From NCBI GenBank assembly GCA_018817545.1, contig JAHITL010000087.1, forward strand, positions 1 to 7,444: a stretch of DNA of 7,444 nucleotides, written 5' to 3'. Position numbers and translations under genes: made by a program. The number at the start of each line of letters is the position of its first letter. Position 1 is the stretch's first letter. Of this stretch, positions 1 to 6,974 are shown piece after piece. Below the pieces are notes generated by a model, which searched no databases, was not told the origin of the DNA, and saw only the letters and a program-made list of their open reading frames with translations. The DNA is from Patescibacteria group bacterium (lineage in GTDB: Bacteria; Patescibacteriota; Patescibacteriia; Patescibacteriales; GWC2-42-12).

Positions 1-20
1 GAACGCGCCACGGCGCGTTC
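1..20. repeat. GC-rich perfect hairpin at the left edge
   Basis: A perfect inverted repeat with 9-bp arms (1-9 and 12-20) and a 2-base centre, much richer in GC than its surroundings. No T-run follows on the plus strand. On the minus strand the downstream bases fall outside the window, so it could be a second terminator for the minus-strand genes or a terminator or repeat belonging to the neighbouring gene. Its outer bases (GAACG/CGTTC) match the core of the next hairpin at 45-72. Confidence 0.5.
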
Positions 21-44
21 CTACAAATACAAAAAAAGCAAATC

Positions 45-76
45 AAAAGAACGTCAATTAAGACGTTCTTTTTTTT
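45..76. terminator. Bidirectional rho-independent terminator
   Basis: Arms 45-55 and 62-72 form a perfect 11-bp stem around a 6-base AATTAA loop. On the plus strand T69-T76 makes a clean U-tract. On the minus strand the stem ends in TTTT, then GATTTGC and seven more T. It lies 64 bp past the stop of the last minus-strand gene, so it probably ends that operon. The strong plus-strand U-tract suggests it also ends a convergent gene lying left of the window. Confidence 0.75.
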
Positions 77-135
77 ATCAAATTTTCTATTTAGGATCTG
101 TTGTTAAATGCTTAAAATTCTATTCCAAAATTTAA

Positions 136-1446
136 TTATTCTTTTAGAGTGCCTTTTGAAGTAAAGCATTCCTGTTTTTTCATAGATAATGGCGTGCAAA
201 GCTTATAATCTGTTCCATTTTGTTGTAACTGATATTGAAAAGATTTACTTGATTCTAATAAATTAGGTAGCTTATCTAATGAAGATGGATAACTATTGTT
301 ATCAACGTAGTAAATTTCAAGTCCAGTTTGAACTTGTTTAATCTCTGATTGTTGCATTACATCGCGCGCATTCTGTCTTGTTGTGTTTAAACTTACCATA
401 ATAAGCGTAGAAATAATTGGGATAATTAAAATTCCAAGAATACCAATAGCTATAAATATTGTTTTACTCTTTTTTGTTGGAGTAAAAACAACATTTCCTT
501 TTATATCTTTAAAATTGTTATATACTAAAAATAAATAAGTCATTATTAATGGAGTTAAAAACAATCCTAAAAGCTGATCTAAAAACTGAGTAATATATGA
601 CACAATCTCTGGGTTAATAGAAAATTTAAAAGAACCAAGAACTAAACCAAGAACTAAACCAAAAATTAACGTTAAAACTAAATAAATAAGCCAACAAAAT
701 ATGCTAATAAAAAAGAAACGCCAAAATATCCTTCCCCAATTACCTTTTGCGTATTCTTTACTTTTTAATAAAGCGTCCATTCCTTTTAAATTTTCATCAA
801 TCAAAATAAAGACTGCAAAACTAAACCAAATTGAAAATATTATTCCAGGAACAAAAAAAAGAAAAAATCCACCTAAAACAATAAACCCAACTAAAAAAGA
901 AATCCACCAATAAGAAGCAACTTTTTGCCATCCTCTACGATATGACTCTATAATTCCAATCCCTTCTTGACTGTCTTTTATCGCATATAACAAAGAGACG
1001 TATCCCCATGCTTGACTTATGCAAATTATTAAAAAAAGTAAAATTACTAAAAAAATAAATAATGCAATCCCTCCTGTTGCAAATTCTGAATAAATTAAAG
1101 GAATCCCCATAATGCCAGCACCGCCTAACAAAATTAAAAAGCCAAACATTATTAATGTAGGTATTACCATAATACCCAAAAATACACCAAATCTTTTTTT
1201 GCAAACATTCCATGCCTGTCCTAAAATAGCAGATGCGCTAAGTAGAGATGCTGTAGTTTGTATTGGCAATGGCGCTGAAAGCGGAACTTGTAATGGCTGG
1301 CTATCAGGATTTAATATAAAAGAAAAAGCCTCTTCAATATCTTGCGCTTGCCAACCACTCGTTGTAAGAGCATTTTTAATCTCCTCATTACTTACACCTT
1401 GTTGTGTTTGTTGCTTGATGTAATCAAGCAGTTGTTGATTGATCAT
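136..1446 (-). CDS. Multi-pass membrane protein with C-terminal pseudopilin-like domain
   Basis: Function unknown; a 436-residue polytopic inner-membrane protein with three parts. Residues 1-45 form a small soluble helical domain with the signature GVSNEEIKNAL and SGWQAQDIEEAF, a type often seen at the start of Patescibacteria membrane proteins. Residues 65-310 hold about five to seven hydrophobic segments (near 88-112, 127-150, 178-214, 240-270, 285-309); the stretch with YRRGWQK, FVPGIIFSIWFSF and a later KGNW recalls the membrane domain attached to some glycerophosphodiester phosphodiesterases. Residues 328-436 look like a type IV pilin/pseudopilin: a hydrophobic helix, then LNTTRQNARD, IKQVQTGLEIYYVDNNSYP and two late Cys (417, 427). 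The prepilin cleavage motif and Glu5 are absent, so processing and assembly are unlikely. The start codon lies 21 bp after the preceding stop with only A/T bases upstream and no ribosome binding site, suggesting translation in the same transcript as its neighbour. Confidence 0.85.
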   Translation of the reverse strand: MINQQLLDYIKQQTQQGVSNEEIKNALTTSGWQAQDIEEAFSFILNPDSQPLQVPLSAPLPIQTTASLLSASAILGQAWNVCKKRFGVFLGIMVIPTLIMFGFLILLGGAGIMGIPLIYSEFATGGIALFIFLVILLFLIICISQAWGYVSLLYAIKDSQEGIGIIESYRRGWQKVASYWWISFLVGFIVLGGFFLFFVPGIIFSIWFSFAVFILIDENLKGMDALLKSKEYAKGNWGRIFWRFFFISIFCWLIYLVLTLIFGLVLGLVLGSFKFSINPEIVSYITQFLDQLLGLFLTPLIMTYLFLVYNNFKDIKGNVVFTPTKKSKTIFIAIGILGILIIPIISTLIMVSLNTTRQNARDVMQQSEIKQVQTGLEIYYVDNNSYPSSLDKLPNLLESSKSFQYQLQQNGTDYKLCTPLSMKKQECFTSKGTLKE

Positions 1447-1467
1447 AATTTTTAAATTAAAAATAAA

Positions 1468-2451
1468 TTATTTTTTTATAATACCACCCAACATTCTTAC
1501 AATTTTCGCTGTGCCACCATTTTTAATTAACTCAATAAATAACCCTGTCCAAGAAGATGTTTGAAAAACTGTTAACATTGATCCACTAATAATAATCAAC
1601 AATAAAGCTGTTGAAAAAGCCAAAATAATGGTTATCCCAACGCCTAAGGCTGAAGAGAAGAAATAAAAAATAAGTCCCAAAGATAAAAAAGGTATTGCCA
1701 AAATTAATATTATAAAAAGTATTAATAATCCAACAGCAAAATTAATAAAAAATAAAATTAAGGCCATCTCAAAACTTACAACCCAATTATCTTTAAACAA
1801 CTTCCAGCCAAGTTTAATTGCATCAAACAAATTATTTCTATTAATTACAGTTAAAGCTATCGCATATTTTATTATCAAAGATAAACTAATGGCTACAGGA
1901 ATAAAAACAATAAATAAAATTACATAAAACAAGCTAGCAACTATAATATTAATTTTACCAAAAAGAAATGGCAAACTAATAACAGCTAATATCAAAAGTA
2001 TCGCCACGTTAGCAATAATATTTAAAGCAAAAATCTGCCAAAAATTTTTAATACCACTGTCCATGCCTTTTTGAAAATCATGTTCTTTTTGTTTAATAAC
2101 GCTAGCAGCGCTATTAACTATGGCTGACTGAGAAACTACAGATAACCAAACTAAAAAACAAATTAAAAATCCTATCACCAAAAAAATAATTATCATCTTA
2201 GAAAATAGCAAAGGATTTTGACTCATTATTCCAAAAATATTATCAAGAGCATGCTTACTAAAAATTCCTGTCTGAGCTATTCTATCAATAGCAGGCAAAA
2301 TACTCTGATCATCACCCATTAAACTATGAGACAATATTTTATATTCACCAGCATTACCCAATAAAACCGCAAAAATTCCAAAAAACCATAAATATTTATT
2401 ACGCCAAGTTGTTCGCCAAGATTGTTTTAAAATATTTCTATACAATGTCAT
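1468..2451 (-). CDS. Multi-pass membrane protein of unknown function
   Basis: A 327-residue hydrophobic protein with about six membrane segments (near 18-34, 84-108, 138-163, 166-200, 226-258, 262-298). No catalytic motif is visible. The middle resembles the following gene product in layout: a charged amphipathic stretch with AIKLGWKLFKDNW leading into long Ile/Leu/Phe-rich helices, as in the membrane domain linked to glycerophosphodiester phosphodiesterases. It lacks both the N-terminal helical domain and the pseudopilin-like end of its neighbour. The short basic N-terminus (KQSWRTTWRNKY) before the first helix favours a cytoplasmic start. The start is well supported: AGAAAGGA lies 9 bases before the ATG, the best Shine-Dalgarno in the window. 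It is first in a two-gene unit behind its own extended -10 promoter and a palindrome. Confidence 0.85.
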   Translation of the reverse strand: MTLYRNILKQSWRTTWRNKYLWFFGIFAVLLGNAGEYKILSHSLMGDDQSILPAIDRIAQTGIFSKHALDNIFGIMSQNPLLFSKMIIIFLVIGFLICFLVWLSVVSQSAIVNSAASVIKQKEHDFQKGMDSGIKNFWQIFALNIIANVAILLILAVISLPFLFGKINIIVASLFYVILFIVFIPVAISLSLIIKYAIALTVINRNNLFDAIKLGWKLFKDNWVVSFEMALILFFINFAVGLLILFIILILAIPFLSLGLIFYFFSSALGVGITIILAFSTALLLIIISGSMLTVFQTSSWTGLFIELIKNGGTAKIVRMLGGIIKK

Positions 2452-2460
2452 AATTTTTTT

Positions 2461-2468
2461 TCCTTTCT
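2461..2468 (-). promoter_or_regulatory. Shine-Dalgarno of the first membrane protein gene
   Basis: AGAAAGGA with a 9-base A/T-rich spacer to the ATG at 2451. It is notable because three other genes here (starts at 1446, 4373, 6897) show no such site. Confidence 0.75.
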
Positions 2469-2470
2469 AT

Positions 2471-2484
2471 CCCGAGTACTCGGG
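2471..2484. repeat. 14-bp perfect palindrome in the leader
   Basis: CCCGAGTACTCGGG is perfectly self-complementary and GC-rich within an otherwise A/T leader. It sits between the predicted transcription start (about 2509) and the Shine-Dalgarno, ending 2 bases before it. It could be a dimeric repressor site on DNA, or in RNA a 5-bp stem with a GUAC loop next to the ribosome site. No T-run follows, so it is not a terminator. Confidence 0.55.
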
Positions 2485-2515
2485 GTTAATAATTAAATTA
2501 AATTAAATTATTTTA

Positions 2516-2545
2516 ATTATAACATATTAAATAAAAACTAAACAA
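2516..2545 (-). promoter_or_regulatory. Extended -10 promoter for the membrane protein pair
   Basis: The minus strand reads TGTTATAAT (2524-2516): a consensus TATAAT with the TGn extension. TTGTTT (2545-2540) gives a weak -35 at 18-base spacing. The expected start is near 2509, about 58 bases before the ATG. It lies between the ftsH stop and the next gene, so the membrane pair need not depend on ftsH readthrough. Confidence 0.65.
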
Positions 2546-2549
2546 TTTT

Positions 2550-4373
2550 TTAAGATTGTCTAGCACCAACAATTTCTTCAAATTCTTCTTTTTCTAATGT
2601 TTCTTTTTCTAATAAAATTGCAACAACTTTTTCTAGCTCTTCTTTTTTTGCTTTAATAATTCCTCTAGCTTGATGAGCGGCCTTATCAATAAAAGAAGAA
2701 ATTTCTGCATCTATTTGCTCAGCTATTTTTTCACTATAATTTCTTTGCTCACGAGCATCGCTTCCTAAAAAGATCATTTCTTCTTTTTCTCCAAAAGTCC
2801 TCAAGCCAAGTGTTTCGCTCATACCAAAATCAGTAATTAATTTACGCGCTAAATTTGTCGCGCGACGCAAATCAGAAGTAGAACCAGTTGTAACTTCACC
2901 AAAAATATCATGCTCAATAATATGTCCTGCTAATAATACAGACAATTCTTCAGTAAATTCTGTTTTAGTATGCATATGTTTATCTTCAGTTGGTAATGTA
3001 ATAGTAAAACCAGCTGCCTGACCACGAGAAATGATAGAAATTTTTTGCACAGGATTAGCATTCAAAGAAAAATGCGCGACAATCGCATGACCAGCTTCAT
3101 GATAAGCAGTAATTTTTTTCTCTTTGTCTGATAAAATTTTTGATTTTCTTTCTGGTCCAAGCATTACTTTTTCTATAGATTCAAATAACTCATTCATTTC
3201 AATAATTTTTTTATTTCTTCTAGTTGCCAATATTGCTGCCTCATTTAATAAATTAGCCAAATCAGCGCCAGAAAAACCAGGAGTTCGTTCAGCAACTCTA
3301 CTTAAACTTACATTTTTAGCTAATGGTTTTTTCTTAGCATGAATTTGTAAAATAGCTTTACGATCAGCTAAATCTGGTTCGTCTAAAATAACTCTACGAT
3401 CAAAGCGCCCTGGTCGCAATAAAGCAGGGTCTAAAACATCAGGTCGATTAGTTGCTGCAATAATAATAACATTAATATTGGGTTCAAATCCGTCCATCTC
3501 AACTAATATTTGATTTAAAGTCTGTTCTCGTTCATCATGTGAACCACCTAATCCAGCGCCACGACGACGACCAACAGCATCAATTTCATCAATAAAAACT
3601 ATGCAAGGTGAACTTTTTTTTGCCCGACGAAATAAATCTCTAACGCGAGAAGCACCAACTCCAACAAACATTTCCACAAATTCTGATCCAGAAATATTAA
3701 AAAAAGGCACATCAGCTTCACCTGCCACTGCTCTAGCTAATAAAGTTTTTCCTGTTCCGGGATTACCTAATAACAAAACTCCTCTTGGTATTCGGGCTCC
3801 CATTTCAACAAATTTTTGTGGTTGCTTGAGAAACTCAACAACTTCTTTTAATTCTTCTTTGGCTTCTTTAACTCCTGCCACATCTTTAAAAGTAATTTTA
3901 TCTTTATTTTCTTTACTAGGTTCTTTAGCTTGCGACTGACCAAAGCTCATCATTCTATTATTAGCTCCCTGCACTGAACGCATCATAAAATATATTAAAA
4001 CACCAATTAATAAAAATGGGAGCAAAAAAGGCAATATTACAGCAGTCCAATAATCTGCGCCTTCTTTTTCTTTAACTTCAATTTTAATATCAGCTAATTT
4101 AGTCTGATCAATATTAAAATTTTTAATTAGCTGCGAAAAAGTTTCGCCAGCTTCTTTTTTAATTATCTCCTCTTTGCCTTGCTTTAAAGTAATCTTTAAT
4201 TCACTATCATGAATAGCAATAGCAGAAACTTCCTGTTTATTAATTTGATTAATTAATGTTTCCAGCCCCACTTTTTCTACTGACTTATTTGAATTACCAA
4301 AAGCGCTAAACAACAAAGCTATAAGCAAAAAAACACCAAGAAATATAAAAAAGTTTTTAAATAGATTTTTCAT
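2550..4373 (-). CDS. ftsH: ATP-dependent zinc metalloprotease FtsH
   Basis: Membrane-bound AAA+ protease that extracts and degrades membrane and unstable cytosolic proteins; active as a hexamer on the cytoplasmic face. The 607 residues match the family length. Order: TM helix 7-26, extracytoplasmic domain about 27-108, TM helix 112-131, AAA+ domain from about 155, peptidase domain from about 405. Visible motifs: Walker A GNPGTGKT (203-210), pore loop MFVGVG (235-240), Walker B IVFIDEID (258-265), second region of homology [19 protein letters not shown] (308-326) with Arg fingers 320 and 323, zinc site HEAGH (425-429), and probable third zinc ligand Asp501 in [12 protein letters not shown]. 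The second Walker A residue is Asn where Pro is usual; the rest looks intact. The ATG is the natural start before the first helix, though no Shine-Dalgarno precedes it and the predicted leader is only about 25 A/T-rich bases. It has its own promoter downstream of the S1 terminator, so it is probably monocistronic. Confidence 0.97.
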   Translation of the reverse strand: MKNLFKNFFIFLGVFLLIALLFSAFGNSNKSVEKVGLETLINQINKQEVSAIAIHDSELKITLKQGKEEIIKKEAGETFSQLIKNFNIDQTKLADIKIEVKEKEGADYWTAVILPFLLPFLLIGVLIYFMMRSVQGANNRMMSFGQSQAKEPSKENKDKITFKDVAGVKEAKEELKEVVEFLKQPQKFVEMGARIPRGVLLLGNPGTGKTLLARAVAGEADVPFFNISGSEFVEMFVGVGASRVRDLFRRAKKSSPCIVFIDEIDAVGRRRGAGLGGSHDEREQTLNQILVEMDGFEPNINVIIIAATNRPDVLDPALLRPGRFDRRVILDEPDLADRKAILQIHAKKKPLAKNVSLSRVAERTPGFSGADLANLLNEAAILATRRNKKIIEMNELFESIEKVMLGPERKSKILSDKEKKITAYHEAGHAIVAHFSLNANPVQKISIISRGQAAGFTITLPTEDKHMHTKTEFTEELSVLLAGHIIEHDIFGEVTTGSTSDLRRATNLARKLITDFGMSETLGLRTFGEKEEMIFLGSDAREQRNYSEKIAEQIDAEISSFIDKAAHQARGIIKAKKEELEKVVAILLEKETLEKEEFEEIVGARQS

Positions 4374-4404
4374 TTAATTTTAATTTAGTTTTTAATTTAA
4401 TAAA

Positions 4405-4433
4405 ATTATACAACACTACCCACTCTTTAGCAA
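4405..4433 (-). promoter_or_regulatory. ftsH promoter
   Basis: TTGCTA (4433-4428), a 17-base spacer, then TATAAT (4410-4405) on the minus strand: 4/6 and 6/6 matches to the sigma-70 type consensus. Predicted start near 4398, giving a leader of about 25 bases made of A and T with a single C. The -35 lies 8 bases from the upstream terminator stem. Confidence 0.7.
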
Positions 4434-4440
4434 ACAAATT

Positions 4441-4477
4441 AATAATAAACCACCGAACGATTCGGTGGTTTATTATT
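4441..4477 (-). terminator. Terminator after the S1 gene
   Basis: A perfect 17-bp stem (4441-4457 with 4461-4477) around a 3-base loop. The GC-rich core is near the loop, and the stem foot plus following bases are U-rich on the minus strand (TTTATTATT then AATTTGTTTG). It lies 33 bp past the S1 stop and separates S1 from the ftsH promoter. The symmetric A/T arms could also give weak termination on the plus strand. Confidence 0.85.
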
Positions 4478-4509
4478 TATCAAAAAAAATACTGTCTTCA
4501 TTTAATTTT

Positions 4510-5796
4510 TTATTTTACTATTTTTTCTTTTTTTTCTTTAACAACCTTTTCTTTTTTATCTTTTTCTTCTTTAACAACTTTTTCTTTTACAACTTTTTTT
4601 ATTTTAGGTTCTTTTTTATCAATTTTAACAGTTGTCTTTTCACTAGACTCTAAAATTACTTGATCGCCTTGTTCAGTTAAACTTTTAGATTCTATATTTT
4701 TAGCTTTAACAGTAGATAAACCTAAACGATGATCTCTTGGTTCCAAAGAAACAACCAAAAACTCTTTTTTATCTCCAGCTTTAAAAAGCTCGTCAATCTT
4801 TTGATTTTGAGTCAATCCAAGCTGACTAATATGCGCTAAGCCATGAATATCGCTATCAAGTTCAACAAATAGGCCAAAAGGATTAACTTTCAAAACAGTA
4901 CCAGCAACTTGCTGTCCTATTTTATATTTTTCTTCAACTCCATGCCAAGGATCTTTTAATAACTTTTTAGCTGACAAAAATATTTTAGAACCATCAATAG
5001 AAATAATTTCAGCCTTAACAATATCACCAACTTTAAATAAATCAGCAGGACTATCAATACGTTGCCATGCTAATTCACTAATATGAATTAAACCTTCCAA
5101 ATTTTGATTAAAGCTAACAAAAACGCCAAAATCAGTTAAGGCAGTGATTGCCCCATCAACAATACTTCCAATCTTATATTTAGAAATAGTGTCTTTTTGT
5201 CTTTCTTGCCAAGCATCCTTTTCGCTAATAACTAATTTTTCTTCTTTTTCATCCAAAGCCATAACTCTGCCTTCTATTTCAGAACCAACAAAAGATTTTA
5301 ATTTATCTAAAATCTTACTCTTGTCTCCACCATTAACACGAGGATAATTTTCAGGAGACAACTGAGAAACAGGTAAAAAACCCGATATCTGTCCATAACT
5401 AATAATCAATCCACCCTTATTAGCATCATTAATTTTTACCTTAATAATTTTTTTATTCTCAAAAGCATCGGTTAAAATATTCCACGCTTTCTGCTGGCCA
5501 GCATATTTAAAAGATAATTCTAATTCACCGTTTTCATTTTCTTCTTCAATAACCGTTGCCTCAACTTCATCGCCGGGTTTTAGATTAGCGTATTCTTCTG
5601 CTTCAAAATATAATTCTTGACCACGCACTACACCACAAGCAATTCCATCAATATCCAATCTAACTTCTGCTTTAGAAGCAGAAACAACAGTCCCTTTAAC
5701 AATTTCACCAATCTGAGAAATTTTAAAAGTGTCTTCATCTAGTAATCTTTTAAACTCTTCTTCTTGGGCACTAGTTGCTTTATCATCTTCTATCAT
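4510..5796 (-). CDS. rpsA: 30S ribosomal protein S1 (four S1 domains)
   Basis: RNA-binding protein that helps the small ribosomal subunit engage mRNA, especially messages with weak or absent Shine-Dalgarno sites. Four OB-fold S1 repeats are visible: about 29-97 (GEIVKGTVVS), 114-194, 208-278 (GSIVDGAITALTDFGVFVSF...GLIHISEL) and 292-365 (GQQVAGTVLKVNPFGLFVEL...GLAHISQL). The last two are the most canonical. With 428 residues it is shorter than the six-repeat E. coli protein and like the four-repeat forms of Gram-positives and CPR. Residues 366-428 form a Lys/Glu/Val-rich low-complexity tail with KEKVVKE-like repeats, encoded by T/C-rich 33-bp tandem repeats. The ATG is the only good start. 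AAGAAAGGT (5819-5811) lies 14 bases upstream, longer than the usual spacing. The leader holds a possible regulatory fold, and the thioredoxin-like gene ends 84 bp upstream. Confidence 0.93.
   Translation of the reverse strand: MIEDDKATSAQEEEFKRLLDEDTFKISQIGEIVKGTVVSASKAEVRLDIDGIACGVVRGQELYFEAEEYANLKPGDEVEATVIEEENENGELELSFKYAGQQKAWNILTDAFENKKIIKVKINDANKGGLIISYGQISGFLPVSQLSPENYPRVNGGDKSKILDKLKSFVGSEIEGRVMALDEKEEKLVISEKDAWQERQKDTISKYKIGSIVDGAITALTDFGVFVSFNQNLEGLIHISELAWQRIDSPADLFKVGDIVKAEIISIDGSKIFLSAKKLLKDPWHGVEEKYKIGQQVAGTVLKVNPFGLFVELDSDIHGLAHISQLGLTQNQKIDELFKAGDKKEFLVVSLEPRDHRLGLSTVKAKNIESKSLTEQGDQVILESSEKTTVKIDKKEPKIKKVVKEKVVKEEKDKKEKVVKEKKEKIVK
4534..4599 (-). repeat. 33-bp tandem repeat encoding the S1 tail
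   Basis: TTCTTTAACAAC (plus strand) occurs at 4534-4545 and again at 4567-4578, exactly 33 bp (11 codons) apart. The first 21 bases of each unit differ at one position only. It encodes repeated Lys/Glu/Val runs at the S1 C-terminus and could change length by slippage. Confidence 0.65.
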
Positions 5797-5810
5797 GTTT
5801 TTTATTTTTA

Positions 5811-5819
5811 ACCTTTCTT
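5811..5819 (-). promoter_or_regulatory. Distant Shine-Dalgarno-like site of the S1 gene
   Basis: AAGAAAGGT is a fair match to the anti-Shine-Dalgarno partner, but 14 A/T-rich bases separate it from the ATG, more than the usual 5-9. No better start lies in frame between them. Confidence 0.45.
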
Positions 5820-5831
5820 GTGTTAGAAAAG

Positions 5832-5870
5832 CTCTTTGGTCACCTTAAGCCAAAGAATTTATTAAAGGTG
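5832..5870 (-). promoter_or_regulatory. Possible structured leader of the S1 gene
   Basis: On the minus strand CACCTT (5870-5865) can pair with AAGGTG (5846-5841), and CTTTGG (5855-5850) with CCAAAG (5839-5834), the latter extendable by A-U and G-U pairs. The arms interleave (a, b, a', b'), so the stems either form a pseudoknot or exclude each other. The one-base link between a' and b' makes a full pseudoknot tight, so alternating hairpins are more likely. The element ends 12 bases before the Shine-Dalgarno-like site. S1 of E. coli is known to control its own translation through a structured leader; a similar role here is inference. A weak terminator or attenuator (CTTTTCT after stem b) is the alternative. 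Confidence 0.4.
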
Positions 5871-5880
5871 AAGCAAATAT

Positions 5881-6897
5881 CTATTTTGCACAATCAGCAT
5901 CTGGCGCTGAACCAGAAGCCTCTCCCTGACCAAAGCCAGGAGCAGGAGCAGTTGCTGACAATTTTTTATTACATTCTGATGGAATTTTATTAAAAGCAGA
6001 ACAAATAGTAGTTAATAAACTAGCTGAATCTCTGCCTGACTGTGCTTGAGCGCCGTTTACAACTAAACTTGGAGAACCTTGAACGCCATATTTTGTATTA
6101 TCATCTTTATAAATATCAAATGGCGGAAAACTATCATTAGACCAAGATTTTTTATCATTAAACTTCTTAGTTACCTGATATTGTTGATCAGCTGATTTAA
6201 CACAACTATTAATTTTTGCTTCATCTAATTTTGCTGACTTTAAACAAGCGCCTGAATCACTGCTATTAAGAAAACATTTTAAATAACTAATTAATTTACC
6301 TTTATCTTCTTTTTGAATACAATATTGAGTCATTTGTTCATTCAACTCTTTCTGACCATGCATAGCATAATCACAAAATTTCAAAGTAAAATTAATTTTA
6401 TTACCTAATGCTTCTATAACAGGTAAAATACCTTTTTCAATTTGCGTACCATAAGGACAATGACTCATAACAAATAATTCAACGTCAGGCTTATCTTTTT
6501 TAGATAATTTAACATCAGTTTTTTCACCTGGCTTATCCGCCTCTGCCTTAGCTTGTTGCGCTTTAGCAGTTTCTTCATCTATATTAACACCTGCTTGAAA
6601 AAACATTTTACCGTCATTAGTTGCATAAGAAGTGTATTCTTGTCCTTTCACTTCTAAAACAACTTTATATAAATTACCTTCAGGAACAACGCTCTTAATC
6701 GTAACCTTCATATCAGGCGGTAATAAATTTTCATTAATAAACTTTTCAACCTTAGCCTTCACTTCTTCAATTCCGAGTATTTTAACACCTAATACTTGTG
6801 TTGAATATTTACTTTTATACCAACCATAACCAACAGTTGCCACAGCCACAATGAAAATTAAAATTAAAACTTTGTTCAAATTGCTTAATTTCGTCAT
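5881..6897 (-). CDS. Membrane-anchored GILT/DsbA-like thioredoxin-fold protein
   Basis: Probable extracytoplasmic thiol protein of 338 residues. Residues 9-25 are a hydrophobic anchor or uncleaved signal. About 40-105 is a small alpha/beta domain (KVEKFINENLLPPDMKVTIK to GKMFFQAG) often preceding such domains in Patescibacteria. About 106-136 is a charged linker and 137-310 the thioredoxin fold. The active site is MSHCPYG (144-150): Cys147 is present, but the second Cys of CxxC is Gly150. The cis-Pro loop is GSPSLVVNG (274-282). Cys at 175, 193, 208, 218 and 232 inside the helical insertion, plus 299, 309 and 336, suggest structural disulfides as in GILT-like proteins. The end is Ala/Gly/Pro-rich. 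With one active-site Cys it may act as a reductase or isomerase, or use another Cys as resolving partner; this is inference. It has its own promoter; no Shine-Dalgarno is visible, and readthrough into the S1 gene is possible. Confidence 0.85.
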   Translation of the reverse strand: MTKLSNLNKVLILIFIVAVATVGYGWYKSKYSTQVLGVKILGIEEVKAKVEKFINENLLPPDMKVTIKSVVPEGNLYKVVLEVKGQEYTSYATNDGKMFFQAGVNIDEETAKAQQAKAEADKPGEKTDVKLSKKDKPDVELFVMSHCPYGTQIEKGILPVIEALGNKINFTLKFCDYAMHGQKELNEQMTQYCIQKEDKGKLISYLKCFLNSSDSGACLKSAKLDEAKINSCVKSADQQYQVTKKFNDKKSWSNDSFPPFDIYKDDNTKYGVQGSPSLVVNGAQAQSGRDSASLLTTICSAFNKIPSECNKKLSATAPAPGFGQGEASGSAPDADCAK

Positions 6898-6938
6898 AAA
6901 ATTTTGCTTTATTTTTAAATTAGTTAATTAATGTTTTG

Positions 6939-6967
6939 ACTTTATCAAAGAACTTTATAAATGTCAA
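6939..6967 (-). promoter_or_regulatory. Promoter of the thioredoxin-like gene
   Basis: Consensus TTGACA (6967-6962), a 17-base spacer, then TAAAGT (6944-6939; 4/6) on the minus strand. Predicted start near 6932, leader about 35 bases. It begins just beyond the U-tract of the upstream RNA terminator. An inverted repeat TTTTGAC (6934-6940) / GTCAAAA (6963-6969) brackets it and could be an operator. Confidence 0.55.
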
Positions 6968-6974
6968 AAATCAT

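Noticed and set aside
701..1423. Plus-strand and other-frame open frames opposite the membrane protein gene
   Set aside because: They overlap a gene with clear domain structure, have no ribosome site and give low-complexity or Cys-rich peptides; shadows of the real frame.
4465..4653. Plus-strand Phe-rich open frame opposite the S1 tail
   Set aside because: It is the complement of the Lys/Glu-rich S1 tail; the Phe runs come directly from poly-T stretches.
5861..5893. Separate promoter for the S1 gene (TTTAAT at 5866-5861)
   Set aside because: No acceptable -35 at 16-18 bases, and a start there would cut off the leader stem; readthrough from the upstream gene is simpler.
6936..6957. Plus-strand promoter TTGACT/TATAAA reading into the RNA region
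   Set aside because: The spacer is only 14 bases, and the G-U versus A-C pattern argues against transcription of the plus strand.
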